A stretch of DNA of 64,000 nucleotides from Sphingobium sp. AS12 (GTDB lineage: Bacteria > Pseudomonadota > Alphaproteobacteria > Sphingomonadales > Sphingomonadaceae): positions 124,001-188,000 of the forward strand of contig NZ_JAHRGM010000067.1 in assembly GCF_019097845.1 (NCBI RefSeq), given 5' to 3'. Made by a program: the position numbers and the translations under genes. Every line of letters starts with the position of its first letter. Position 1 is the first letter of the stretch. The notes below the pieces were generated by a model. It was not told the DNA's origin, did no database searches, and worked only from the letters and a program-made list of their open reading frames with translations. Positions 16,867-25,207 of this stretch are shown here, in pieces.

Positions 16867-18285
16867 ATGGCTGAAAGCGACCCCCGGATCAAAGGCGCGC
16901 CCTTGCCGCGCTGCCCCGGCACCAGCGTCCGCGACCTGATGCTGGCGGATACCAACCATGTGCCTGAATTTCTCTATACCGACGAATATGAGAATCTGGG
17001 TTCGGAACCGATCCCGGCCAGCCGCTACACCAGCCCTGAATTTTTCGAGGCGGAAAATCGCAAAATGTGGCCGCGCACCTGGCAATTCGCCGCGCGGGAA
17101 GAGGAGTTGCCGGAGGCGGGCGACCATGTCGTCTATGAAAATGTCGGCAAATCCTTCCTACTGATCCGGCAGGAGGACGGGTCGGTTCGTGCCTTTGCCA
17201 ATGTCTGCCTGCATCGCGGGCGCAAGCTCAAGACCGGGGACGGCTGGTCGGCCGAACTGCAATGCCCCTTCCATGGTTTTACCTGGAACAATGACGGGTC
17301 GGTCAAGAAAATCCCCTGCCGCTGGGACTTTGCCCATCTCAAGGAAGAGGAGATGGCGCTGCCCGAAATCAGCGTGGGGCGCTGGGGCGGCTATATTTTC
17401 ATCCGCGAAGCGGCCGACGGCCCGACGCTGGAGGAATTTCTCGCCCCCATGCCGGAGCATTTCCAGCGCTGGCGGCATGAGGAGTGCGCGACCGCCATGT
17501 GGGTGGGCAAGGTGGTTCCGGCCAACTGGAAGGTGGTGATGGAGGCTTTCATGGAAAGCTGGCACACCGTCGTTACCCATCCGCAATTGCTGCCTTTCAC
17601 CGGCGACGCCAATTCGATGTACAATATCTATGGCGACTATGTGAACCTGACGGTCACGCCGTTCGGCACCATGTCCCCCCATGTCGATCCGGCGGGCAAG
17701 GCGGAGCAGTGGATCGTCGACGAATTCGTCAAATATAATGGCCGGTCGTCCGACAATTATGAGGATAAGGAAGCAGCGGCAGGCGGCTACAACGTTAAGG
17801 TGCCCGAAGGCGTGACCGCCCGTGCGGCGCTGGGCGCGTCGCTGCGCGATACCACTACCGCCATGTTCGGCCATGACGTCAGCTTCGCGTCCGACGCGGA
17901 AATGATGGACGCGCTGCTTTATAACGTATTCCCCAATTTCAGCCCATGGGCCGGGTTCCAGCCCAACATCGTCTATCGCTGGCGTCCCTGGCATGATGTC
18001 GATCATTGCCTGATGGAAGTGCGCGTCCTTACCCGCGTCCCGCGAGGGCAGGCGCATCCCAAGGCACCGCCAATGAAGTTTCTGTCGGTCGACCAGAAAT
18101 GGACCGAAGCGCCGGAGCTGGGCATATTGGGGGACGTGTTCGAACAGGATATGGACAATCTGCCCTACGTCCAGACAGGTCTTAAAGCCTCGCTCAACGG
18201 CAAGGTGCAACTGGCCAATTATCAGGAAATCCAGATCCGCCAGTTCCAGAACACGATCATGAAATATCTGAACGACGAGCTCTGA
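16867..18285 (+). CDS. second Rieske terminal oxygenase alpha subunit
   Basis: A 472-residue aromatic-ring-dioxygenase-type oxygenase, longer than the one at 14.6 kb. Rieske ligands are C114-x-H116 (NVCLHRG) and C133-x2-H136 (CPFHGF). The catalytic iron segment is NWKVVMEAFMESWHTVVTHP with His233 and His238 and Glu230 at the bridging-acid position. ATG 16867 has an AGGAGAG ribosome site; an ATG at 16816 would add 17 unlike residues. It is 90 bases after the SDR and likely cotranscribed; a strong terminator follows. No beta subunit is adjacent. The two Rieske proteins differ substantially, so they probably act on different steps rather than as subunits of one enzyme. Confidence 0.9.
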   Translation: MAESDPRIKGAPLPRCPGTSVRDLMLADTNHVPEFLYTDEYENLGSEPIPASRYTSPEFFEAENRKMWPRTWQFAAREEELPEAGDHVVYENVGKSFLLIRQEDGSVRAFANVCLHRGRKLKTGDGWSAELQCPFHGFTWNNDGSVKKIPCRWDFAHLKEEEMALPEISVGRWGGYIFIREAADGPTLEEFLAPMPEHFQRWRHEECATAMWVGKVVPANWKVVMEAFMESWHTVVTHPQLLPFTGDANSMYNIYGDYVNLTVTPFGTMSPHVDPAGKAEQWIVDEFVKYNGRSSDNYEDKEAAAGGYNVKVPEGVTARAALGASLRDTTTAMFGHDVSFASDAEMMDALLYNVFPNFSPWAGFQPNIVYRWRPWHDVDHCLMEVRVLTRVPRGQAHPKAPPMKFLSVDQKWTEAPELGILGDVFEQDMDNLPYVQTGLKASLNGKVQLANYQEIQIRQFQNTIMKYLNDEL

Positions 18286-18308
18286 TCGGGGGTTGCGTAA
18301 AAGGGAGG

Positions 18309-18341
18309 GCGTCGGAGCGATGGCTCCGGCGCTCTTTTTTG
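18309..18341 (+). terminator. intrinsic terminator of the SDR-Rieske unit
   Basis: GCGTCGGAGC (18309-18318) pairs with GCTCCGGCGC (18323-18332), a 10-bp stem with one G-T wobble and a GATG tetraloop, followed by TCTTTTTTG. It lies 24 bases after the Rieske stop. The rest of the 18286-18699 gap holds a paired-hairpin repeat and the TonB receptor terminator, and no gene. Confidence 0.85.
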
Positions 18342-18442
18342 TGTCCACCCAAGGGACGCGATAGCGGTATCTACAAATCGGCTACAAAAATCCTCCTCTG
18401 CCAGTGAAGGGCTATCGCATATGAAACCGTACCCTCGTTCAT

Positions 18443-18552
18443 CGTCATCCTGAATTTATTTAGCTTCGCTGGCCTTCGGCTCAGGATCCATTTCTCTTCA
18501 CGAACTGCGGCTTCTGGGGCACGATGGATGCTGAAACAAGTTCAGCATGACG
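18443..18552. repeat. paired-hairpin (BIME-like) intergenic repeat, copy A
   Basis: Begins CGTCATCCTGAA and ends with GCTGAAACAAGTTCAGC then ATGACG. The two ends are inverted relative to one another, and each arm is itself a small hairpin. The right-hand arm is intact; the left arm is diverged, with extra sequence between CCTGA and TCAGGATCC. The middle (GGATCCATTTCTC, then TGGGGCACGATGGATGC) is nearly identical to copy B at 41.3 kb. It sits between two transcription terminators. Likely a repetitive extragenic palindrome of the sphingomonad genome. Confidence 0.75.
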
Positions 18553-18641
18553 TTGGAGCGATAACGAAAGGGTATGTGCAACAGCCCTGCCTGACAGGGG
18601 ATGATGATCGTCCACATAGGTTTGCAGTGTGTGTGAGTGTT

Positions 18642-18672
18642 AAAAAAAAGGCCGGGGATCATCTCCCCGGCC
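18642..18672 (-). terminator. intrinsic terminator of the TonB receptor gene
   Basis: GGCCGGGGA (18650-18658) pairs with TCCCCGGCC (18664-18672), a perfect 9-bp stem with a five-base loop. On the minus strand it is followed by eight T (the A run at 18642-18649). It lies 28 bases beyond the receptor stop. Confidence 0.9.
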
Positions 18673-18699
18673 TCCTTCTTTGCGCTTTGGCGTTTCGTT

Positions 18700-20970
18700 T
18701 TAGAACTTCACCCCCAGCGTCGCGCCATAGGTGCGGGGTTCGCGCGCGGTGCCGAAGGACCAGAGGCCACCGACGGTAAAGCCATGGGTAGGCCCGCGAT
18801 CATTGGCCAAGTTACGGCCAAAGACCGTCAGCCGTGCTTCCGTCCCGCCAATATCGAACTTGGTGGTCAGGCTGGCGTCGACCAGACCCTGCTTGTCGGT
18901 CCGCACCCGCGGGTCATTGCCGGTGACGGTGATCGGCCCGGTGCTGAGATTGCCAGACAGGCCGCCGATCGAGATTTGCTGGTCATAGCGACCGATATAG
19001 CGATAGCTCAGGTTCGCTATGATTTCGCCAAAGCTGGTCGGGACGGTGTAATCGGCCCCCAGTGACGCGGTCATGTTCGGGTTGTAGATCAGGTCATTGC
19101 CCGAATAATCATAGGGAACGACCGCACCCGTCACCGGCGAGATACCGCCGACGATAAAGCCCTTGAACTTGGAGTCGAGCAGGCCGAGCGAACCGGTGAT
19201 CGTGAGTTGCGACGTCGGCCGTGCGGTGAAGTCGAACTCCAGCCCCTTGATCTTGGCAGACCCGACGTTCGACGTGATCGTCTCGTTACCGGTGGCGCAG
19301 GACGGGCAGTTGAGCGTGTTGTTCTGGTGCAGATCCTTGTAGCTGGAATAAAAAGCCGCGACGTTGAACTGCACCTTGCGGTCGAACAGGTCGAACTTGC
19401 CGCCGACTTCAAAACTGTCGACCACTTCGGGCTGATAGGCGACACCGGCGCTGGCGGCGGTGCCTGCGCGGGGCGAGAAGCCGCCCGACCGGTAGCCCTG
19501 AGACCAGCTGCCGTAGAACATGACATCGTCGTTCGGACGGAAATCGACGCCGATCTTGGGCGTGAACTTCTTGAATGTGTCGGAACCCCGGCCGATTTCC
19601 GTCCCGCCAAAGCTGTTGTCGAGCGCCTTCTTGTCGCGGGTGAAGCGACCACCGAAGGACAGGCGCCACTGGTCGGCAAAGGCCCAGTTGAAATCGCCGA
19701 ACACGGCGATCGACTTGGTTTTGCCGTTCACAACCTGCGGGTTGGTGTCGAAGATCAGCGGATCGACGGTCGGCGCGAAGCCGAATACGCGGCTATATTG
19801 CGACAGTTGATATTTGGAGCTGAAATAATAGAGACCCACGACATAGTCGAAACTGTCGCTGAACTTGCCAGCCGCACGCACTTCCTGGCTCCATTGCTCG
19901 TAGCGCTGGAGGCGACGGACATAATAAAGGTCGGTCGATGACCCGTCGAAATCCTGAGTCTGATTCTCGCGCGATTTGCGCCAGCCGGTGACGGAGGTCA
20001 GCTTCACCCCGCCCAGATCATAGTTCATCTCCAGCGTCGCGGCGGGCGCGGAATAGTTGGAAACATTGGGCTGGCCGAACACGGTGTAGAGATCGGTCGT
20101 ATTGTTGCGGTTGCACTCGATGGCCGGGATGAACCCGCAGAACAGTTCGCTGCTGTTGGTGAGGTTGGATACGACCGGGTCGAATTTCTGGATCTGCTTT
20201 TCCAGGGTGAAAAGCGCGTCGAAATCACTGCCCTGTGGGGCGATCAGGACCGATCCGCCGAAATTCTCGTTATTGGCAAAGCCGCGCCGGTCGCCGGTCT
20301 GTGACTGGCGATACCAGCCGTCGGTTTCGTTGTGGAAATGGAAGAATTTGGCACCCACGCTGCCGTCGCCCGACAGCGGCACATTGACGACCGCGCGGGT
20401 CGCGAGCGTGTTGAACTTGCCGTAGGAGACTTCCACCTTGCCGCCGAATTCACCGGTCGGACGGGAGCGGCGGATGTTGATGACGCCGCCGATGGTGTTG
20501 CGTCCGAACAAAGTGCCCTGCGGCCCGCGCAACACTTCGATCTGTTCAATGTCGAAAAAGTCGAAGAACTGCCCGGTGCTGGTTCCGATGAATACGCCAT
20601 CGACGACGACGCCCACCGTGGGTTCCTGCGACTTTTCGACGTCGGCATAGGTTAGCCCGCGAATGGCGAGGTTGGCGGCGGCTGCGCCGCTATTCTGGTT
20701 CGTGATCAGCAGATTGGGAACACCGCCGGTCAGGTCGCCGATATTCACCGCCGCCTTGTTTTCCAGCATTGCGGCGTTCACCGCCGTAATCGCGACCGGT
20801 GTGTCCTGCAGGCTTTCCTCGCGGCGGCGCGCAGTGACGATGATGGCGTTGGGATCGACGGCATCGGCCTCTGCCTGCGGAGCCTGTTCCTGCGCCAGAG
20901 CGGGTGTGGCCCACAGCATCGCTCCACCCAAAGCCAGCATCACAGGCCGCATGATTAGATTCTGTCGCAT
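18700..20970 (-). CDS. TonB-dependent outer membrane receptor
   Basis: A 756-residue outer-membrane receptor. A signal peptide (ending ATPALAQ) is followed by a TonB-box/plug start (IIVTARRREESLQDTPVAIT), the plug motifs IRGL and VLRGPQGTLFGRNTIGGVIN, then a 22-strand-type beta barrel whose last strand ends RTYGATLGVKF with the terminal aromatic residue required for insertion. This is the receptor class that sphingomonads carry in large numbers beside catabolic genes. Its place between the Rieske genes and the kinase/acyl-CoA dehydrogenase operon suggests uptake of the compound degraded here. There is no STN/FecR domain, so it is a transporter rather than a signal transducer. Ligand unknown. 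Confidence 0.92.
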   Translation of the reverse strand: MRQNLIMRPVMLALGGAMLWATPALAQEQAPQAEADAVDPNAIIVTARRREESLQDTPVAITAVNAAMLENKAAVNIGDLTGGVPNLLITNQNSGAAAANLAIRGLTYADVEKSQEPTVGVVVDGVFIGTSTGQFFDFFDIEQIEVLRGPQGTLFGRNTIGGVINIRRSRPTGEFGGKVEVSYGKFNTLATRAVVNVPLSGDGSVGAKFFHFHNETDGWYRQSQTGDRRGFANNENFGGSVLIAPQGSDFDALFTLEKQIQKFDPVVSNLTNSSELFCGFIPAIECNRNNTTDLYTVFGQPNVSNYSAPAATLEMNYDLGGVKLTSVTGWRKSRENQTQDFDGSSTDLYYVRRLQRYEQWSQEVRAAGKFSDSFDYVVGLYYFSSKYQLSQYSRVFGFAPTVDPLIFDTNPQVVNGKTKSIAVFGDFNWAFADQWRLSFGGRFTRDKKALDNSFGGTEIGRGSDTFKKFTPKIGVDFRPNDDVMFYGSWSQGYRSGGFSPRAGTAASAGVAYQPEVVDSFEVGGKFDLFDRKVQFNVAAFYSSYKDLHQNNTLNCPSCATGNETITSNVGSAKIKGLEFDFTARPTSQLTITGSLGLLDSKFKGFIVGGISPVTGAVVPYDYSGNDLIYNPNMTASLGADYTVPTSFGEIIANLSYRYIGRYDQQISIGGLSGNLSTGPITVTGNDPRVRTDKQGLVDASLTTKFDIGGTEARLTVFGRNLANDRGPTHGFTVGGLWSFGTAREPRTYGATLGVKF

Positions 20971-21153
20971 ATACTCTCCCTGTTATTCGGACGCTTATGC
21001 AGCGTTTGCTGAAAGCAAAGCCGGATGCGCCTTCGTTCCGATTGTGAGAGATGCGCGAATATCGACGGCTTGCTAACTGCGATTTTTCAGAGGTCTGTCC
21101 GCACCTGAAACAAAACACAGGGGACAAAGCCCTCTGCGCGTCGCATGGCAGGA

Positions 21154-21159
21154 TATAAT
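21154..21159 (+). promoter_or_regulatory. candidate -10 element for the kinase/acyl-CoA dehydrogenase operon
   Basis: A perfect TATAAT lies 24 bases before the GTG at 21184. Transcription would start near 21166, just before the GGAGAGGG ribosome site. That would exclude the ATG at 21145 as start. No good -35 hexamer is found at the normal distance, so an activator may be needed. The rest of the divergent gap (20971-21153) shows only a small TTTGC/GCAAA hairpin. Confidence 0.35.
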
Positions 21160-21183
21160 CTGGCATGGGAGAGGGATGGGGCC

Positions 21184-22251
21184 GTGGGCGTTGACCGGCA
21201 GGATAAATTCGGCGGCACCGGCGCGGTGCGCGCGGGGCACGGCTTCGACAGCGCGGCGCTCGATCGCTGGATGCAGGCTAATGTACCGGGCTATTCCGGG
21301 CCGCTTGCCGTCGAACAGTTTAACGGCGGCCAGTCCAATCCGACCTATCGCCTGGTCACGCCAAGCCATGCCTATGTGATGCGGCGCAAGCCCCCGGGGC
21401 AGTTGCTGCCAGGCGCTCATGCCGTGGAGCGCGAATATCGTGTGCTGGCGGCGCTTGGGCAGGCGGACTTTCCCGTCGCCCCGGTCTATGGCCTGTGCGA
21501 GGATGCTGCCGTCATCGGCACGCCCTTCTATGTCATGGACATGGTCGAGGGGCGCATCTTCTGGGATTCTACCTTGCCCTCGCTCACGGCATCAGAACGT
21601 CCCGCCTATTTCGACGCGATGAACAGTGCCATCGCCCGGCTGCATGGCATCGACTATCAGGCGATCGACCTTGGCGATTATGGCATGCCGGGCAATTATT
21701 TCGCCCGGCAGATCGCCCGCTGGTCGCGCCAATTTCATGAGGATGAGGCAGCAGGACGACTTGCCGATATGGACTGGCTGGCCGACTGGCTGCCGGGGCG
21801 GATACCGGCAGGCGACGAAACCAGCATTGTTCATGGCGATTTTCGCGCCGACAATATGATCTGGCACCCGGTCGAACCGCGCATATTGGCGGTGCTCGAC
21901 TGGGAATTGTCGACGCTGGGCCATCCGCTGGCCGATTTTACCTATCATCTGATGATGTATCATCTGCCGCCGCACATCATCGGTGGCTTCAAGGGCGCGG
22001 ACCTTGGCGCGCTGAATATCCCGTCACAGGCGGATTACGTCGCGGCCTATTGCGACCGCACGGGGCGCGACGGCATCGCCAACCTGTCCTTCTATCTCGC
22101 CTTCAACATGTTCCGCTTTGCCGCGATCATCCACGGCATCAAGGGGCGCCTGGCGCGCGGCACGGCATCATCGCCCGAAGCGCAATCGCTGGTCGAAACC
22201 CTGCCTGAACTGGCGGCCATCGCCCGCGCCACCGCGCAATCCGATATTTGA
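21184..22251 (+). CDS. APH-fold phosphotransferase (ACAD11/LvaA-like kinase)
   Basis: A 355-residue kinase of the aminoglycoside phosphotransferase fold: ATP-binding N-lobe with FNGGQSNPTYRL, catalytic loop IVHGDFRADNMIWH (catalytic Asp219) and metal-binding LDWELSTLGHPLADF (Asp239). This subgroup is found next to or fused with acyl-CoA dehydrogenases: in human ACAD10/ACAD11, and in the Pseudomonas levulinate pathway where LvaA phosphorylates 4-hydroxyacyl-CoA. Here the acyl-CoA dehydrogenase follows after 11 bases, so phosphorylation of a 4-hydroxyacyl-CoA is a specific and reasonable hypothesis. No LvaB-like small partner is seen. GTG 21184 with GGAGAGGG is preferred over ATG 21145. Confidence 0.85.
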   Translation: MGVDRQDKFGGTGAVRAGHGFDSAALDRWMQANVPGYSGPLAVEQFNGGQSNPTYRLVTPSHAYVMRRKPPGQLLPGAHAVEREYRVLAALGQADFPVAPVYGLCEDAAVIGTPFYVMDMVEGRIFWDSTLPSLTASERPAYFDAMNSAIARLHGIDYQAIDLGDYGMPGNYFARQIARWSRQFHEDEAAGRLADMDWLADWLPGRIPAGDETSIVHGDFRADNMIWHPVEPRILAVLDWELSTLGHPLADFTYHLMMYHLPPHIIGGFKGADLGALNIPSQADYVAAYCDRTGRDGIANLSFYLAFNMFRFAAIIHGIKGRLARGTASSPEAQSLVETLPELAAIARATAQSDI

Positions 22252-22262
22252 GAGGAAATCCG

Positions 22263-23423
22263 ATGTTCAGCACCGATCGCGCGCAGGCCATTGCCGACAG
22301 GGTCGAAGCCTTCGTCCGCACGACTGTTGTCCCCTATGAGGGCGACCCGCGTTGCGGCTTTCATGGTCCCAGCGACGATCTGGTGATAGAACTGCGGGAA
22401 AAGGCACGCGCGGCTGGCGTGCTGACGCCCCATGTGCTGCCCGACGGATCGCACCTGACCCAGCGCGAGACGGCGACCGTCCTCATCAAGTCCGGCCTCT
22501 CGCCGCTCGGCCCGCTCGCCTGCAACACCATGGCCCCGGACGAGGGCAATATGTATCTGCTGGGCAAGGTTGGCACGGCGGAGCAGAAAGCGCATTTCCT
22601 CCAGCCCTTGCTGGAAGGGCGCGGCCGTTCCGCCTTCTTCATGACCGAACCGGCGGTCGATGGCGGCGCGGGGTCCGATCCTTCGATGATGCAAACGACG
22701 TGCGTGCAGGATGGCAATCATTGGGTCATCAATGGCCGCAAGGCGTTCATCACCGGCGCGCAGGGGGCGATGGTCGGGATCATCATGGCCAAATCGACCG
22801 ACGGTGCCTGCATGTTCCTGGTCGACCTGCCTGATCCCGCCATTCGCATCGATCGGGTGCTGGACACGATCGACAGTTCCATGCCGGGCGGCCATGCCGT
22901 CGTCACCATCGACAATCTGCGCGTGCCGGCCGATCAGATGTTGGGGCAAAGTGGAGAGGGTTTCAAATATGCCCAGGTTCGCCTGTCGCCCGCACGCCTG
23001 TCCCATTGTATGCGCTGGCTGGGCGCCTGTATCCGCGCGCATGAGATTGCGTCTGCCTATGCCTGCCGCCGCATCGCCTTTGGCAAGCTGCTGGTCGATC
23101 ATGAAGGCGTGGGCTTCATGCTGGCGGAAAATCTGATCGACCTCCAGCAATGCGAACTGATGATCGACTGGTGCGCCGGGGTGCTGGATACCGGCGCGCT
23201 CGGCACGGTCGAAAGCTCGATGGCCAAGGTTGCGGTCTCCGAAGCGCTGATGCGGGTGGCGGACAAATGCGTCCAGGTGAAGGGCGGCAGCGGCGTGACC
23301 GGCGATACGATCGTCGAGCAGGTGTTCCGCGAAATCCGCGCCTTTCGCATCTATGACGGCCCGACCGAAGTCCATAAATGGAGCCTCGCCAAGAAGATCA
23401 AGCGCGACCATAAGCCGCACTGA
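22263..23423 (+). CDS. acyl-CoA dehydrogenase, ACAD11/LvaC-like partner of the kinase
   Basis: A 386-residue FAD-dependent acyl-CoA dehydrogenase. Flavin/substrate motifs: FFMTEPAVDGGAGSDPS, WVINGRKAFITGA and the C-terminal QVKGGSGVTGDTIVEQVFRE. At the place of the usual catalytic Glu (YEG-type motif) it has Asp in IYDGPTEVHKWSLA, a signature shared with the ACAD10/ACAD11 branch. ATG 22263 has a GAGAGGA site. With the kinase upstream it would eliminate phosphate from a 4-phosphoacyl-CoA to give the enoyl-CoA, as LvaC does. It could equally be an ordinary dehydrogenase; only the pairing argues for the special reaction. Confidence 0.87.
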   Translation: MFSTDRAQAIADRVEAFVRTTVVPYEGDPRCGFHGPSDDLVIELREKARAAGVLTPHVLPDGSHLTQRETATVLIKSGLSPLGPLACNTMAPDEGNMYLLGKVGTAEQKAHFLQPLLEGRGRSAFFMTEPAVDGGAGSDPSMMQTTCVQDGNHWVINGRKAFITGAQGAMVGIIMAKSTDGACMFLVDLPDPAIRIDRVLDTIDSSMPGGHAVVTIDNLRVPADQMLGQSGEGFKYAQVRLSPARLSHCMRWLGACIRAHEIASAYACRRIAFGKLLVDHEGVGFMLAENLIDLQQCELMIDWCAGVLDTGALGTVESSMAKVAVSEALMRVADKCVQVKGGSGVTGDTIVEQVFREIRAFRIYDGPTEVHKWSLAKKIKRDHKPH

Positions 23424-23507
23424 TTATTCAGCGCCTGTTGCATCTGCCAGTAGGCAGGGGTGGCTTCCAGCCTGATCCTCTCTCCATAATATTTATCGGG
23501 AGAGGGT

Positions 23508-25136
23508 ATGGCGGACCTGCCGGAAAGTTTCGATTATATCATCGTCGGCGCAGGATCGGCGGGTTGCGTGCTGGCCGAACGCCTGTCCGCCGACCCGCGC
23601 AACCGGGTGCTGCTGGTGGAGGCGGGTGGGCCGGATCGCTCGCCATTGATCGCCATGCCAAAGGGGATCGCCAAGCTCGTCTCCAACCCTGCCCATATCT
23701 GGGCCTATCAGATCGCGCAGCCGCGCCGCCCGGATGAAGCCGCGCATGAAGTGTGGATACGGGGCAAGGGGCTGGGCGGATCATCATCGATCAACGGCAT
23801 GATCTGGAGCCGGGGCGAACCGCAGGATTATGACGATTGGGAAGCGGCGGGCGCGGCCGGCTGGAACGCGGGGTCGATGATCGCCGCCTATCGCGCCATC
23901 GAGGATCATGGTCTGGGCGGCAGCGCGTTGCGGGGGCAGGGCGGCCCGGTGCATGTCACGCCGCGCACCTATCGCTATCCGCTGGCGGAGCGGCTGATCG
24001 CGGCGGGTGAGCAGATGGGTCTGTCGCGCACTGACGATCTCAACAGCGTGGTCGGCGACCGGGTAGGCTATTATTGCCATAATATCCGCAAGGGTCGCCG
24101 CGAAAGCGGGGCCAAAGTGTTCCTGCGCCCCGCCATGAAGCGGCGCAATTTTCATGTGTTGACCGATACGCTGGTGCGCCATGTGCGCCTGTCCAATGGG
24201 CGCGCAGTCGGCGTGGCTTTGATCAATGACGCGCGCGGCCGCTTCAGCGTCGATTGCGATGGTGAGGTGATCATCTGTGCCGGGACGGTCGAAAGCCCGC
24301 AAATCCTTCAACGGTCCGGCATCGGCGATGGCGATGCGCTCTCCACCAGCGGCATCGCGGTCCGCCATCATAACCCCCATGTCGGGCGGCACATGCTGGA
24401 GCATCTGTCCTACACCATGCCGTTCCGCCTGAAGCGCAACAGCGGCATCGGCCAGCGCTTTTACGGCCTTGGTCTTATTCAGTCGGTCGCGCGCTATTAT
24501 CTGCGCCATGACGGGCCGATGGCGACTGGCCCGTTCGAGGTTGGCGCTTTCCTGTCCACCGGCGTCACCGGGCCGCGCACCGACCTGCAACTCTATTTGA
24601 GCGGCTATATGTTCGCGCTGGGTGACGATAATGATCCCGTGCCGCTGGGCAATATCGACAAAAGGCCGGGCCTTACCGTGTCCGGCACCCTGCTGCGCCA
24701 GAGCAGCGAGGGAACGATCCAGGTGCGGGGCCAAGAACCGGCCGACGGCGTGGCGATCATGCCCAACTGGCTGGACAGCGAGGAGGATCGCCGCTCCGCC
24801 ATCGCCTCCATCCGCCTTATGCGCGACTATGTGGCGCAGGCGGCGCTGGCCGACGATGTCGGGCAGGAACTGATCCCCGGCGCGCAGATGCAGGATGACG
24901 ACGCTCTGCTGGACACATTCCGCTCGCTTTCGACCAGCGGCCTGCATGGTGTTGGCACCTGCCGCATCGGCGCGGAGGGGGACGCGGTGGTCGATCCATC
25001 GCTGCGCGTCCATGGCGTCGAGGGGCTGCGCGTGGCCGATTGTTCGGTGATGCCGCGCCTGATCACCGGCAACACCAATGCGCCCGCCATGGCGCTGGGC
25101 TGGCGCGCGGCAGAGATCATCCGTGCTGCACCCTAG
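23508..25136 (+). CDS. GMC family FAD oxidoreductase (choline/alcohol dehydrogenase-like)
   Basis: A 542-residue glucose-methanol-choline oxidoreductase. The N-terminal dinucleotide fold reads YIIVGAGSAGCVLAERLSAD, followed by LLVEAGG; the GMC signature GLGGSSSINGMIWSRGEPQD is near residues 86-105, and the second signature CAGTVESPQILQRSGIG is in the middle. The C-terminal catalytic region has GLHGVGTCRIG and GNTNAPAMALGWRAAEII. It has no signal peptide and so is cytosolic or membrane-associated. It likely oxidises a primary or secondary alcohol of the degraded compound. The start has GGGAGAGGGT before it. Same strand as, and 84 bases downstream of, the acyl-CoA dehydrogenase; probably one operon through to the cytochrome gene. 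Confidence 0.9.
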   Translation: MADLPESFDYIIVGAGSAGCVLAERLSADPRNRVLLVEAGGPDRSPLIAMPKGIAKLVSNPAHIWAYQIAQPRRPDEAAHEVWIRGKGLGGSSSINGMIWSRGEPQDYDDWEAAGAAGWNAGSMIAAYRAIEDHGLGGSALRGQGGPVHVTPRTYRYPLAERLIAAGEQMGLSRTDDLNSVVGDRVGYYCHNIRKGRRESGAKVFLRPAMKRRNFHVLTDTLVRHVRLSNGRAVGVALINDARGRFSVDCDGEVIICAGTVESPQILQRSGIGDGDALSTSGIAVRHHNPHVGRHMLEHLSYTMPFRLKRNSGIGQRFYGLGLIQSVARYYLRHDGPMATGPFEVGAFLSTGVTGPRTDLQLYLSGYMFALGDDNDPVPLGNIDKRPGLTVSGTLLRQSSEGTIQVRGQEPADGVAIMPNWLDSEEDRRSAIASIRLMRDYVAQAALADDVGQELIPGAQMQDDDALLDTFRSLSTSGLHGVGTCRIGAEGDAVVDPSLRVHGVEGLRVADCSVMPRLITGNTNAPAMALGWRAAEIIRAAP

Positions 25137-25207
25137 CGTTTGAAATAGTCGCCGCAAAGGGCACTCCGGCATAGCATCGCGCCCGACAACAGGATGGGAG
25201 AGAGACG

